From contig NZ_JBBIAB010000001.1 of the NCBI RefSeq assembly GCF_039634785.1, positions 372,001-436,000 of the forward strand: a DNA stretch of 64,000 bases, written 5' to 3'. Positions within the stretch are counted from its first letter, which is position 1, and every line of letters starts with the position of its first letter. Below are positions 18,207-26,059 of the stretch, in pieces. This DNA is from Tistrella mobilis. GTDB taxonomy: Bacteria; Pseudomonadota; Alphaproteobacteria; Tistrellales; Tistrellaceae. The notes beneath the pieces are model-generated. The model was given only the letters and a program-made list of their open reading frames with translations, did not search any database and was not told the origin of the DNA. The translations under genes were made by a program, and so were the position numbers.

Positions 18207-19175
18207 TCAGCCGCGCAATGCGGCCTTGAGCGCATCGATGGAACGGGCGACGGCGTCGCGCGCCTGATCGAGCGCGCCCGCTGTGTTGATGAAACCGTGC
18301 AGCATGCCGGGATAGACCCGGTGTTCGACCGCGACACCCGCCCGGCTGAGTGCCTCGGCATAGGCCTGGCCTTCGTCGGCAAGCGGATCGCACCCGGCGG
18401 TGACGATCAGCGCCGGCGGCAGGCCACGGTGATCCGTGGCCCTGAGCGGCGAGGCCCGCCAGTCGACGGCGGCTGTCCGGTCGGGCAGGTACTGGTCCAG
18501 GAACCAGGTGATGGTGGCGTCGTCGAGCAGATACCCTTCGGCGAAATCGTCGCGTGAGGGGTGACGATGGGCGAGGTCGGTGGCCGGATAGACCAGCCAT
18601 TGCAGCCGGGGCAGGTGCATGCCGTCGTCCCGGGCCGCAAGCGCCACCACCGCCGACAGGTTGCCGCCGGCGCTGTCGCCGCCGATCGCAAGACGATCGG
18701 GATCGATGCCGAAGCGGGCGGCCGCCCCGGGCAGGGCGGCCCAGGCGGCGATCGCGTCGTCGACCGCTGCCGGGAAGGGATGTTCCGGCGCCAGGCGATA
18801 ATCCAGCGAGACGACCGCAATGCCGGCCGCCGCCGCGATATGGCGGCAGAGCCGGTCATAGGCGTTCAGGCTGCCGATGGTCCAGCCACCGCCGTGAATG
18901 TAAAGCAGGGCCGGCAGGGGGGGCGCATCGGGATCGAGAGCCGCCGGCCGGTAGAGCCGGACCGGCAGATCGGTGCCGTCCGGCCCCGGCAGGGTATGAT
19001 CCTCGACCACAGGCAGTTCCGCCCGGGGCAGATCCAGCAGCACCACCACCTCGTCGAACATCCGGCGCGCCGCCTCTACCCCCATTTTCGGATAGGGGTC
19101 GCGTTCGGATGCCTTGACCAGATCCAGGATCCAGACGGCCTGGGGATCCGGGGTGCGATTGCGGGTGCTGCTCAT
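18207..19175 (-). CDS. Alpha/beta hydrolase, hormone-sensitive-lipase (HSL) family esterase
   Basis: Cytoplasmic esterase of about 322 residues. It has the oxyanion motif HGGG (in YIHGGGWTIGS, about 90-100), the nucleophile elbow GDSAGGN, the acid Asp in TAGCDPLADEG and the His in HGFIN near the C-terminus: a complete HSL triad. I took the ATG at 19175. The frame also opens at an ATG at 19280 that overlaps the previous stop by 4 bp, so coupling to the VirJ-like gene with a 35-residue longer N-terminus is possible. It probably hydrolyses short-chain or lipid esters. It lies directly after the atvA-mprF pair, on the same strand. Confidence 0.88.
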   Translation of the reverse strand: MSSTRNRTPDPQAVWILDLVKASERDPYPKMGVEAARRMFDEVVVLLDLPRAELPVVEDHTLPGPDGTDLPVRLYRPAALDPDAPPLPALLYIHGGGWTIGSLNAYDRLCRHIAAAAGIAVVSLDYRLAPEHPFPAAVDDAIAAWAALPGAAARFGIDPDRLAIGGDSAGGNLSAVVALAARDDGMHLPRLQWLVYPATDLAHRHPSRDDFAEGYLLDDATITWFLDQYLPDRTAAVDWRASPLRATDHRGLPPALIVTAGCDPLADEGQAYAEALSRAGVAVEHRVYPGMLHGFINTAGALDQARDAVARSIDALKAALRG

Positions 19176-19276
19176 GCGGGCGGGGTCTCCATCGGTCGCC
19201 GGGTGCGGCGGGGCCGCGGCAACAGTTTTGCGCCGGAGACGGGTCGGGATCAACGGCAACGTTGACGGAGATGCGC

Positions 19277-20044
19277 TCACTTCGCCGCGGCGGCTTCGGC
19301 CTCGGCGACGGTTGGGGCGGCATCGACATGCGCAAGCACAAGATCGGCCAGACGATCGTAATCTCCGTCGAAATGATGACCGCCGGGCAGGGGAATGACC
19401 GTCGCATGGCCGGTGAGTTTGGGGCAGGCCGAGACATCGGTCTCGTCGGTGCCGTAGACGCAGACGATCGGCGGATGGGCGAGCGCCAGTGCGGGCGCCA
19501 CCACATCGGTCGATTCCTTGTGCGGCTCGTCCAGAAGCCAGTCGCCCGGATGCACCTCCCAGTTCGCCCAGGTGTTGGAGGTGAGCATCACCGCCAGCAC
19601 CGAGCGGTCGATCAGATCCCCGGGCAGCCGGGCTGCGACATCGGGCAGGATGCCGGCGCCGAAGGAAAAGCCGATCAGGATCAGCCGGTCGCGCTTCCAG
19701 CGGGCCATCCGATCGGTGATCGGCGGTGCCAGATCGCGGGCCACCTCGTCGGGGGTGCGGCGGGTCCAGAAATAATGCAGCGCATCGACGCCGAGCACGG
19801 CGACGCCGCGGGCTTCCAGCCGGGCAGCGAGATCGCGATCGAGATCGGCCCAGCCGCCATCGCCCGAGATGATCACCACCAGATCCCGGGCATGGGGGCC
19901 TTGTGCGCCGTCGGCCGGTTCGTCGACCAGCCAGTCGGCACGGATCGTATCATGTTCGGGTTCCTGCGCGGCGCCGCCATGGACGGCGCAGAGCAGGGCC
20001 AGCACTGCAAGATGCGCCACCCGGCGCAGCGACCGCCAGATCAT
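19277..20044 (-). CDS. VirJ/AcvB (AtvA)-like periplasmic hydrolase
   Basis: Secreted protein of 255 residues: signal peptide about 1-26 (ALLCAVHGGAAQ) and one VirJ/AcvB domain with ISGDGGWADLD, the nucleophile motif GFSFGAG and a late GGHHFDGDY. It is the single-domain form, like VirJ (about 246 residues); AcvB/AtvA have two domains. In Agrobacterium and Rhizobium the AcvB/AtvA proteins are encoded with LpiA (MprF) and hydrolyse lysyl-phosphatidylglycerol, affecting acid tolerance. Here the start overlaps the mprF stop by 4 bp (ATGA), the same arrangement. I infer turnover of the lipid made by MprF. Confidence 0.87.
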   Translation of the reverse strand: MIWRSLRRVAHLAVLALLCAVHGGAAQEPEHDTIRADWLVDEPADGAQGPHARDLVVIISGDGGWADLDRDLAARLEARGVAVLGVDALHYFWTRRTPDEVARDLAPPITDRMARWKRDRLILIGFSFGAGILPDVAARLPGDLIDRSVLAVMLTSNTWANWEVHPGDWLLDEPHKESTDVVAPALALAHPPIVCVYGTDETDVSACPKLTGHATVIPLPGGHHFDGDYDRLADLVLAHVDAAPTVAEAEAAAAK

Positions 20045-22617
20045 CGTCCGATGACCCCCTTGATGCCGCCCGAGATGAGTGCGACGACGTCGAGCCCGAC
20101 CTGCGGCAGGGCGGTGCCGCCAGGCGAGGCGAGGTAGCGCGGCCGCCAGTCGGGCAGGAATTTCTGCTTGAAGCGGCGCAGTCCCTGGAAGTTGTAGATG
20201 CCCTCGCCGTGTTCGTAGATGAAGGTGCCGACCCGGCTCCAGGCCGAAGCGAGCGGGTTGTCGGGCAGGCCGGCGAGGGGGGTCATGCCCAGCGAGAAGT
20301 ACTTCCAGCCGGCATCACGGGCGTGGAGCATGATCTCCACCATCATGTAGTCCATGATCCCATAGCCGGCATCGGGCAGATGGCGCATCAGATCGAGCGC
20401 CATTTCCTCGTGCCCGGCCGATGGCCAGAGATTGGCGAAGGCGACGATCCGGCCGTTCTGGCGGACGACTGCGATCGGGCAGTGGTTCAGATAGGCCGGC
20501 TCGAACCGGCCGAGCGAGAAGCGCTTTTCGCGCGCCTGGCGCTGCTCCATCCAGACATCCGAGACCTTGCGCAGCTCGGGCATCAGCAGCCGCGCCTCGC
20601 CCGGGGCCAGCATCTCGAAACTGGCGCCGTCCTTGATCGCGCGGCGATGGGCATAGCGCAGCTCCGCCCGCGGCTTGCCGTCGAGCGAGAACTGCGCAAG
20701 CGGCACCACCGCCTCCTCGCCCAGCTTCACGATCCTGAGGCCCAGATCGAGATAGAGCGGCAGGGCTTCGGCCGAGACCTGGTAGAAGACCGGGATCGCG
20801 CCATGGGCATCGCAGAGTTCGCGGAACATCCAGGCGACATTGGCCCAGGCGTGGCGCGGCCCGACCGGATCGCCCATGGCGACGAGCGAGCGGCCCGAGG
20901 CGGCATACATCACGAAAGCGTCGCCGCATTCCGAGAAGATGAAGCTCTTGTCGCCGGTGAAGGCGAGCTGGGCGGTGCTGGAGGTGGAGGTCGCGACGAT
21001 CCGTTCGGCCTGAACCAGATCTTCTTCGGTGGGGGGGCCGGGGCGGGCACGGACCGGGGCGAAGAGGCGGGCGGCGAACAGCACCAGCCCGAGCGCCAGC
21101 ACCGCGACCGTCGCCCGAAGGCTGCGCGGCGCCTCGGCTTCGAGCGCAAAGGTGAACAGACCCTGGGAGAACAGGGCTTCGTGACGGAACGAGAACCAGG
21201 CGAGCCAGGCGGCCGCGCCCACCATCATGGCGAGCGCGCCCACCCAGGCCGGGGTCATCGGCTGGCGCAGCAGCGAGCCGCGGCGATAAAAGGCCCGACG
21301 GGCGAGAATGAGGAGGCCGGCCACGACGGCAAGCAGGATCGCCTCTTCCCAGTCCCAGCCCTTGAGCAGCGACAGGACGGCGCCCAGGCCCGAAAGGATG
21401 GTGGCGGCCATCCAGGCGGCATCCACCCGGCGGGCGAGGCCGCGGGCGATGACCAGCAGCAGCAGGCCGACCACGCCGCTGGCCAGATGCGAGGCTTCCA
21501 CCACGACCAGCGGCAGGCCGTCCAGCAGATCGAGCCGGCCGGTGGCGGCGGGGGTCGCGGCCGAGGCGAGCAGAACGGCGCCGGAGGCGATGGCGAGCAG
21601 GGCAAAGGCGATGGGCGCGATCTGGGCCGCACCGGCCCCGGCCCGACGGATCGCCGGCGCCATGCGCCCGGCCGCCCGGCCGGCCTCGGCGAGCGCGATC
21701 AGGGTGGCGGCCAGGATCAGCGGCACCAGGTTGTAGACGAAACGATAGACCACCAGCGCGCCCAGCACTTCCGGTGCTGGCACGCCGGGCAGGAAGAGCA
21801 GGACGATGCCTTCGAACACGCCGAGCCCCGCCGGGACATGGGCCAGCACGCCCGCCACGATCGCGACCACATAGAGGCCCAGGAAGGCCGGGAAAGACAG
21901 CGGCAGGTCTGCCGGCAGCAGCACCCAGAGCACCGCACCGGCTGCGATCAGATCGCCGATCGCGAGCAGGGTCTGGCCGATCGTGACCGGCAGGGCCGGC
22001 ACGGCGATCCGCCAGCTGCGGACATGGATGCCGGCCCCCCGCGCGGATGCCGTGGCATAGATCAGAAAGGCCGCCAGCGCCAGAATGCCGGCCAGATGGA
22101 CCACGGTTTCAGGCAGGTTGAGCGCGCCTGCGACCCTGCTCCCTTCGAACAGCCCGGCAAGCCCGCCCAGGGTGACGGCGCCCAGCGTGAAGGCGGTGGC
22201 GCAGAACACCATCAGCTTCGCCACGGCGGCGGGCGGCACGCCGGCATTGCCATAGACGCGCAGCCGGACCGAGGTACCGGTCAGGGCGGCAAAACCGGCC
22301 GTATGGCTGATCGCCTGGGCGCAGAAGGCGGCAAAGGCGATGCGCGAAAACGGCACCCTGATCCCCGAGGATCTGAGCGCCAGCGCATCGAAGCCGATAA
22401 GCATCAGGAAGGACAGCGCCGTCAGCCCGCAGCCGGCGGCGACGTCGATCATGCCGACATTGCCGATTGCGGCGCGGATGTCCTCGAAGGACATGGTCCG
22501 GGTTTCGTAATGGATCACCCAGAGCGCCAGCCCGAATACGGCGAACATCGCGATCGCTGCGGCCGGCCGCAGGATCTGGGGTGCCAGCAACCGTGCCAAA
22601 CGTCCTTGCCCGTTCAT
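20041..22617 (-). CDS. mprF: Bifunctional lysylphosphatidylglycerol flippase/synthetase MprF (LpiA)
   Basis: Membrane protein of 858 residues: an N-terminal flippase part with about 14 helices (residues 15-520) and a C-terminal cytosolic aminoacyltransferase of the DUF2156/GNAT-like fold (about 540-850; for example FVMYAASGRSLVAMGDPVGP and YGIMDYMMVEIM). It transfers lysine from Lys-tRNA to phosphatidylglycerol and flips the product, giving resistance to acid and cationic peptides. The gene overlaps the VirJ-like gene by 4 bp, forming the lpiA-atvA type operon known in rhizobia. The start ATG at 22617 is family-like (MNGQGRLARLL). Confidence 0.94.
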   Translation of the reverse strand: MNGQGRLARLLAPQILRPAAAIAMFAVFGLALWVIHYETRTMSFEDIRAAIGNVGMIDVAAGCGLTALSFLMLIGFDALALRSSGIRVPFSRIAFAAFCAQAISHTAGFAALTGTSVRLRVYGNAGVPPAAVAKLMVFCATAFTLGAVTLGGLAGLFEGSRVAGALNLPETVVHLAGILALAAFLIYATASARGAGIHVRSWRIAVPALPVTIGQTLLAIGDLIAAGAVLWVLLPADLPLSFPAFLGLYVVAIVAGVLAHVPAGLGVFEGIVLLFLPGVPAPEVLGALVVYRFVYNLVPLILAATLIALAEAGRAAGRMAPAIRRAGAGAAQIAPIAFALLAIASGAVLLASAATPAATGRLDLLDGLPLVVVEASHLASGVVGLLLLVIARGLARRVDAAWMAATILSGLGAVLSLLKGWDWEEAILLAVVAGLLILARRAFYRRGSLLRQPMTPAWVGALAMMVGAAAWLAWFSFRHEALFSQGLFTFALEAEAPRSLRATVAVLALGLVLFAARLFAPVRARPGPPTEEDLVQAERIVATSTSSTAQLAFTGDKSFIFSECGDAFVMYAASGRSLVAMGDPVGPRHAWANVAWMFRELCDAHGAIPVFYQVSAEALPLYLDLGLRIVKLGEEAVVPLAQFSLDGKPRAELRYAHRRAIKDGASFEMLAPGEARLLMPELRKVSDVWMEQRQAREKRFSLGRFEPAYLNHCPIAVVRQNGRIVAFANLWPSAGHEEMALDLMRHLPDAGYGIMDYMMVEIMLHARDAGWKYFSLGMTPLAGLPDNPLASAWSRVGTFIYEHGEGIYNFQGLRRFKQKFLPDWRPRYLASPGGTALPQVGLDVVALISGGIKGVIGR

Positions 22618-22662
22618 CCCGTTCCTCGTCGCTGGACCAGCCAGATGCGAACATCCCTGTCA

Positions 22663-22681
22663 CCCGTCCGGGCCGGACGGG
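22663..22681. terminator. GC-rich stem in the mprF leader
   Basis: CCCGTCCGG and CCGGACGGG arms around one base, 46-64 bp before the mprF start. On the leftward mprF transcript it would be a leader stem. It could also act with the next hairpin as a terminator for the upstream binding-protein gene. Confidence 0.35.
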
Positions 22682-22756
22682 TCAGAGGGACGACACTATC
22701 CGGCCGTCTGCGCGGGGGGACAAGCGACAAGAAGACCGGCCCTTCGGGCAGGTCCG

Positions 22757-22783
22757 CCCGTCGGGATCATCGATCCCGACGGG
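22757..22783 (-). terminator. Terminator-like hairpin after the LivJ-like gene
   Basis: Perfect 12-bp arms (CCCGTCGGGATC / GATCCCGACGGG) with a 3-base loop, 58 bp beyond the stop of the leftward binding-protein gene. There is no T-run. Its position between two same-strand transcription units supports a terminator role. Confidence 0.55.
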
Positions 22784-22840
22784 ATACGCCATCCGTGGTT
22801 AAGAAATCTTCCGCGTGGGATCGGGTTCCGCAGATGAGCC

Positions 22841-24061
22841 TCAGGAGGCGCCGGCCACCAGCGGGCAGCCGCCTTCGGACATCGGCCGGACGACCTGTTC
22901 GGCCGGAATGCGGTTCAGCACGGTGTAATAGTCCCAGGGGGCCTTGGATTCGGCCGGCGATTTGACCTGCACCAGGAACAGGTCCTTCATCATCCGACCG
23001 TCGGCGCGGACATGGGCGCCTTCGCCGAAGAAGTCGTCGACCGGCAGTTCCTTGAGTTTCTTCGACACCGCCATCGCCTCGTCGGTGCCGGCCGCCTGGA
23101 TGGCCTTGAGGTAGGAGAGGGTGGCGCTGTAGACGCCGGCATGGTTGTGGGTGGGGGCCTTGTCGGTCTTCATCGCCGCCCGCCAGCGACGGGTGTAGTC
23201 GCGCGAGGCGTCGTTGCGATCCCAGTAGAACGGCGTCACCACCTGCAGGCCCTGCGCGGCCTCGAGCCCCAGCGCATGGACGTTCAGGATATAGAAGGTG
23301 GTGCCGGCCAGCTTCTGCCCGCCCGCGACCAGGCCGAATTCGGCGGCCTGTTTGATGGTGTTGGTGGTGTCGCCGCCGGCATTCAGCAGGGCGATGATCT
23401 TCGCCCCCGATGCCTGGGCCTGCAACACGAAGGAGCTGTAATCGGTGTTGCCGACCGGATGGCGCACCTGGCCCAGCACCTTGCCGCCGGCCGCGGTGAT
23501 CACCCGGGTGAGCTGCGCTTCCATGGCATGGCCGAAGGCATAATCGGCGGTGATGAAGAACCAGCTGTCGTTGCCGGCCTCGACCGAGGCCTTGCCGATG
23601 GCATTGGCGATGGCCGTGGTGTCGTAGTTCCACAGAAAGCCGGTGGGCGAGCAGCGCGGGCCGAAAAGCGCATCCGAGGCCGAGCTGACATGCATGACCA
23701 CGCGCCGGCCGGCGGTCAGATCCTGCACCGCGAGCGAGACCGCCGAGTTGCCGAAGTCGATGATCATGTCGACGCCTTCGGTATCCACCCAGCGCCGGGC
23801 GAGCGAGACGCCCAGATCGGGCTTGTTCTGGTGGTCGCCCGAGATCACCTCGATCGGCTTGCCGAGCACGGTGGGGCCGAAATCCTCGACGGCGAGCCGG
23901 GCGGCGGCGACCGAGCCTTCTCCGCCGAAATCGGCATAGGCACCGCTGCGGTCGTTCATCACCGCAATCCGGACCACATCGTCGGAAACCTGCGCCTGAC
24001 CGGCCGCAGGGAACAGCATCAGAGCGGCCGCAGCGATCGCGGTCCTCCAGCGAGACGTCAT
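22841..24061 (-). CDS. LivJ-like periplasmic binding protein (branched-chain amino acid/amide type)
   Basis: Secreted type I periplasmic-binding protein of 406 residues; the signal peptide ends at AGQAQV (about 23). The domain has the usual VRIAVMNDRSGAYADFGG start and the GNSAVSLAVQDL and NYDTTAIANAIG ligand-lobe segments. HAAT-family members bind branched-chain amino acids, amides or aromatic acids. No livHMGF genes are nearby, so it must use a remote transporter or act as an orphan. It is transcribed divergently from a fatty-acyl-CoA ligase, with an inverted repeat between them, which suggests joint control and perhaps an aliphatic or aromatic acid ligand. That link is inference. Confidence 0.88.
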   Translation of the reverse strand: MTSRWRTAIAAAALMLFPAAGQAQVSDDVVRIAVMNDRSGAYADFGGEGSVAAARLAVEDFGPTVLGKPIEVISGDHQNKPDLGVSLARRWVDTEGVDMIIDFGNSAVSLAVQDLTAGRRVVMHVSSASDALFGPRCSPTGFLWNYDTTAIANAIGKASVEAGNDSWFFITADYAFGHAMEAQLTRVITAAGGKVLGQVRHPVGNTDYSSFVLQAQASGAKIIALLNAGGDTTNTIKQAAEFGLVAGGQKLAGTTFYILNVHALGLEAAQGLQVVTPFYWDRNDASRDYTRRWRAAMKTDKAPTHNHAGVYSATLSYLKAIQAAGTDEAMAVSKKLKELPVDDFFGEGAHVRADGRMMKDLFLVQVKSPAESKAPWDYYTVLNRIPAEQVVRPMSEGGCPLVAGAS

Positions 24062-24427
24062 GGATGTCCTCCCCAGGACGATGGGTTCCGGCGCGAAACC
24101 AGGGGCCCGCGCGTGCCACCGGAGCCGCCGGTCCGGGTGGATGGCGGTTCCTTATTCTAACTGTTGTTAGATTATTTACTCACGGGTAAGGTATATGCTC
24201 ATGGGTTCAGGCGTCAAGTATCCCTGCAACGAAAACCGCGGGACCGCATCTGCGGCCAAGAAAACAGCGCCCTGATCAGGCAGAATGCCGGAAGGAACCC
24301 GGTTGTCTTCCCTGCATCGCAGCAATCTATTGCGTTGCATCATGAAAAATGCACCGGAGTCCGGTGCGGCGACACGAAGAAAGACCAGGGTGGGCGTCAC
24401 GAATCCACCCGCTCCAGGGAGGTTCAC
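24062..24427. other. Divergent intergenic region (366 bp) with regulatory repeats
   Basis: No gene is seen. It holds both promoters for the LivJ-like gene and the acyl-CoA ligase, an AT-rich island at 24150-24185 with a 16-bp inverted repeat, and a second GC-rich inverted repeat near 24352-24368 (GCACCGG/CCGGTGC). The frame of the ligase is open through part of it, but the family N-terminus and the Shine-Dalgarno place its start at 24428. Confidence 0.6.
24156..24171. promoter_or_regulatory. 16-bp inverted repeat TCTAAC-TGTT-GTTAGA
   Basis: Perfect 6-bp arms with a 4-bp centre, in the only AT-rich stretch between two divergent genes, 95 bp upstream of the binding-protein start. Its size and shape fit a TetR- or MarR-family dimer site. 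No regulator gene is adjacent, so the protein is unknown. Confidence 0.55.
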
Positions 24428-26059
24428 GTGAACGGACTTATGCAGGACATGCCGCTGCTGATCTCGTCGATCATCGAGCATGCGGCGCGGGCCCATGGCG
24501 CCACGGAAATCGTCACCCGCACCAATGAAGGCCCGATCCTCCGCACCAGCTATGGCGAGGTCGCAGCCAGGGCACGGCAGGTGGCCAATGCTCTGGCGGC
24601 ACTTGGCATCGCCGAGGGGGACCGGGTTGCGACGCTGGCCTGGAACACCCATCGCCACTACGAACTCTATTTCGGCGTTTCGGGTTCGGGCGCGGTCCTG
24701 CACACGGTCAATCCGCGGCTGTTCCGCGATCAGGTCGCCTTCATCATGAACCATGCCGACGACCGGGTGGTGTTCGTCGACCTGAACCTGGTGTCGGTTG
24801 CGGAAAGCGTCGCCGCCGATCTGCCCGGCGTGACCCATTGGGTGATCCTGACCGACGACGCCCATATGCCCGAGACCACCCTGCCCGGTGCGCTCTGCTA
24901 CGAGACGCTGATTGCCGCCCAGCCCGCGGAGTATGACTGGCCGCAGCTGGATGAGAACGCGGCCGCGGTGCTCTGCTATACCTCGGGCACGACCGGCAAT
25001 CCCAAGGGCGTGCTCTACAGCCACCGCTCCACCGTGCTGCACGGGCTGATCAGCTGTTCGGTCGACAGCACCATCGCAGCGTCTGCGGCAGAGACGATCC
25101 TGGTGCTGGTGCCGCTGTTCCACGCCAATGCCTGGGGCGTGCCCTATGCCGCGGCCATGGCCGGGTCGAAGCTGGTCTTCCCCGCCTCGAAACTCGATCC
25201 CGCGAGCATCGTGGAGCTGATCAACGGCGAGGGGGTCACGGTCAGCGGCGGCGTTCCCACGGTGTGGGTGACCTATCTCCAGCATCTGGACCAGCACCCC
25301 GAGGACCGGCCGACCCGGCTGAAGCGGGTCTTCGTGGGTGGCAGCGCCCTGCCGCGCGCGCTGATGGAACGCTTCGATCGCGAGCTTGGCGTGACCATGA
25401 TTCATGCCTGGGGCATGACCGAGACCAGCCCGATCGTGACCGTGGCCCTGCCGCTGGCAAAGCATGAGGGGCTGGACGAAGAGGCGCTGCGCAGCCTGCG
25501 CCTGACCCAGGGACGGCCGGTCTATGGCACCGAGGTCCGGATCGTCGACGAGGCGGGCACACCGGTTGCCCATGACGGCAGGACGCCCGGCAATGTCCAG
25601 GTCCGCGGACCCTGGATCGTGAAGGGCTATTTCGGCCGCGACGGGCTGGCGGTCGACGATCGGAACTGGTTCCCGACCGGCGATGTCGGCACCATCGACG
25701 CCGACGGCTATCTGCGCCTCACCGACCGGACCAAGGATGTCATCAAGTCGGGCGGCGAATGGATCAGCTCGATCGAGATCGAGAACGAGGCCGTGTCCCA
25801 TCCGGGCGTGCTGGAGGCGGCGGTGATCGGCGTGCCGCATCCGCGCTGGCAGGAACGGCCGCTGCTGATCGTCACCCCGCGGGCGGGCGCGGAGCTGACG
25901 CGCGAGCAGGTGCTGGCCCATCTGGAGCCGCGCATCGCGCGCTGGTGGATGCCCGACGACGTGGTGGTGCTGGATGAACTGCCCCACACCGCCACCGGCA
26001 AGATCTGGAAGATCAAGCTGCGGGAGGCTTTCAAAGACTACAGGCTGCCGACGGCCTGA
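24428..26059 (+). CDS. Medium/long-chain fatty-acyl-CoA ligase (AMP-binding)
   Basis: ANL-family enzyme of 543 residues activating a carboxylic acid with ATP and CoA. The AMP-binding P-loop [12 protein letters not shown] is near 190, then AWGMTETSP (about 335-345), the TGDVG hinge and the C-terminal catalytic Lys segment [11 protein letters not shown]. It resembles the medium-chain acyl-CoA ligases (AlkK/FadD-like) of about 540 residues. The GTG at 24428 was chosen because AGGGAGG ends 5 nt before it; an ATG at 24440 is less well placed. Its 3' end overlaps the convergent mutS by 22 bp. Substrate chain length cannot be told. Confidence 0.9.
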   Translation: MNGLMQDMPLLISSIIEHAARAHGATEIVTRTNEGPILRTSYGEVAARARQVANALAALGIAEGDRVATLAWNTHRHYELYFGVSGSGAVLHTVNPRLFRDQVAFIMNHADDRVVFVDLNLVSVAESVAADLPGVTHWVILTDDAHMPETTLPGALCYETLIAAQPAEYDWPQLDENAAAVLCYTSGTTGNPKGVLYSHRSTVLHGLISCSVDSTIAASAAETILVLVPLFHANAWGVPYAAAMAGSKLVFPASKLDPASIVELINGEGVTVSGGVPTVWVTYLQHLDQHPEDRPTRLKRVFVGGSALPRALMERFDRELGVTMIHAWGMTETSPIVTVALPLAKHEGLDEEALRSLRLTQGRPVYGTEVRIVDEAGTPVAHDGRTPGNVQVRGPWIVKGYFGRDGLAVDDRNWFPTGDVGTIDADGYLRLTDRTKDVIKSGGEWISSIEIENEAVSHPGVLEAAVIGVPHPRWQERPLLIVTPRAGAELTREQVLAHLEPRIARWWMPDDVVVLDELPHTATGKIWKIKLREAFKDYRLPTA

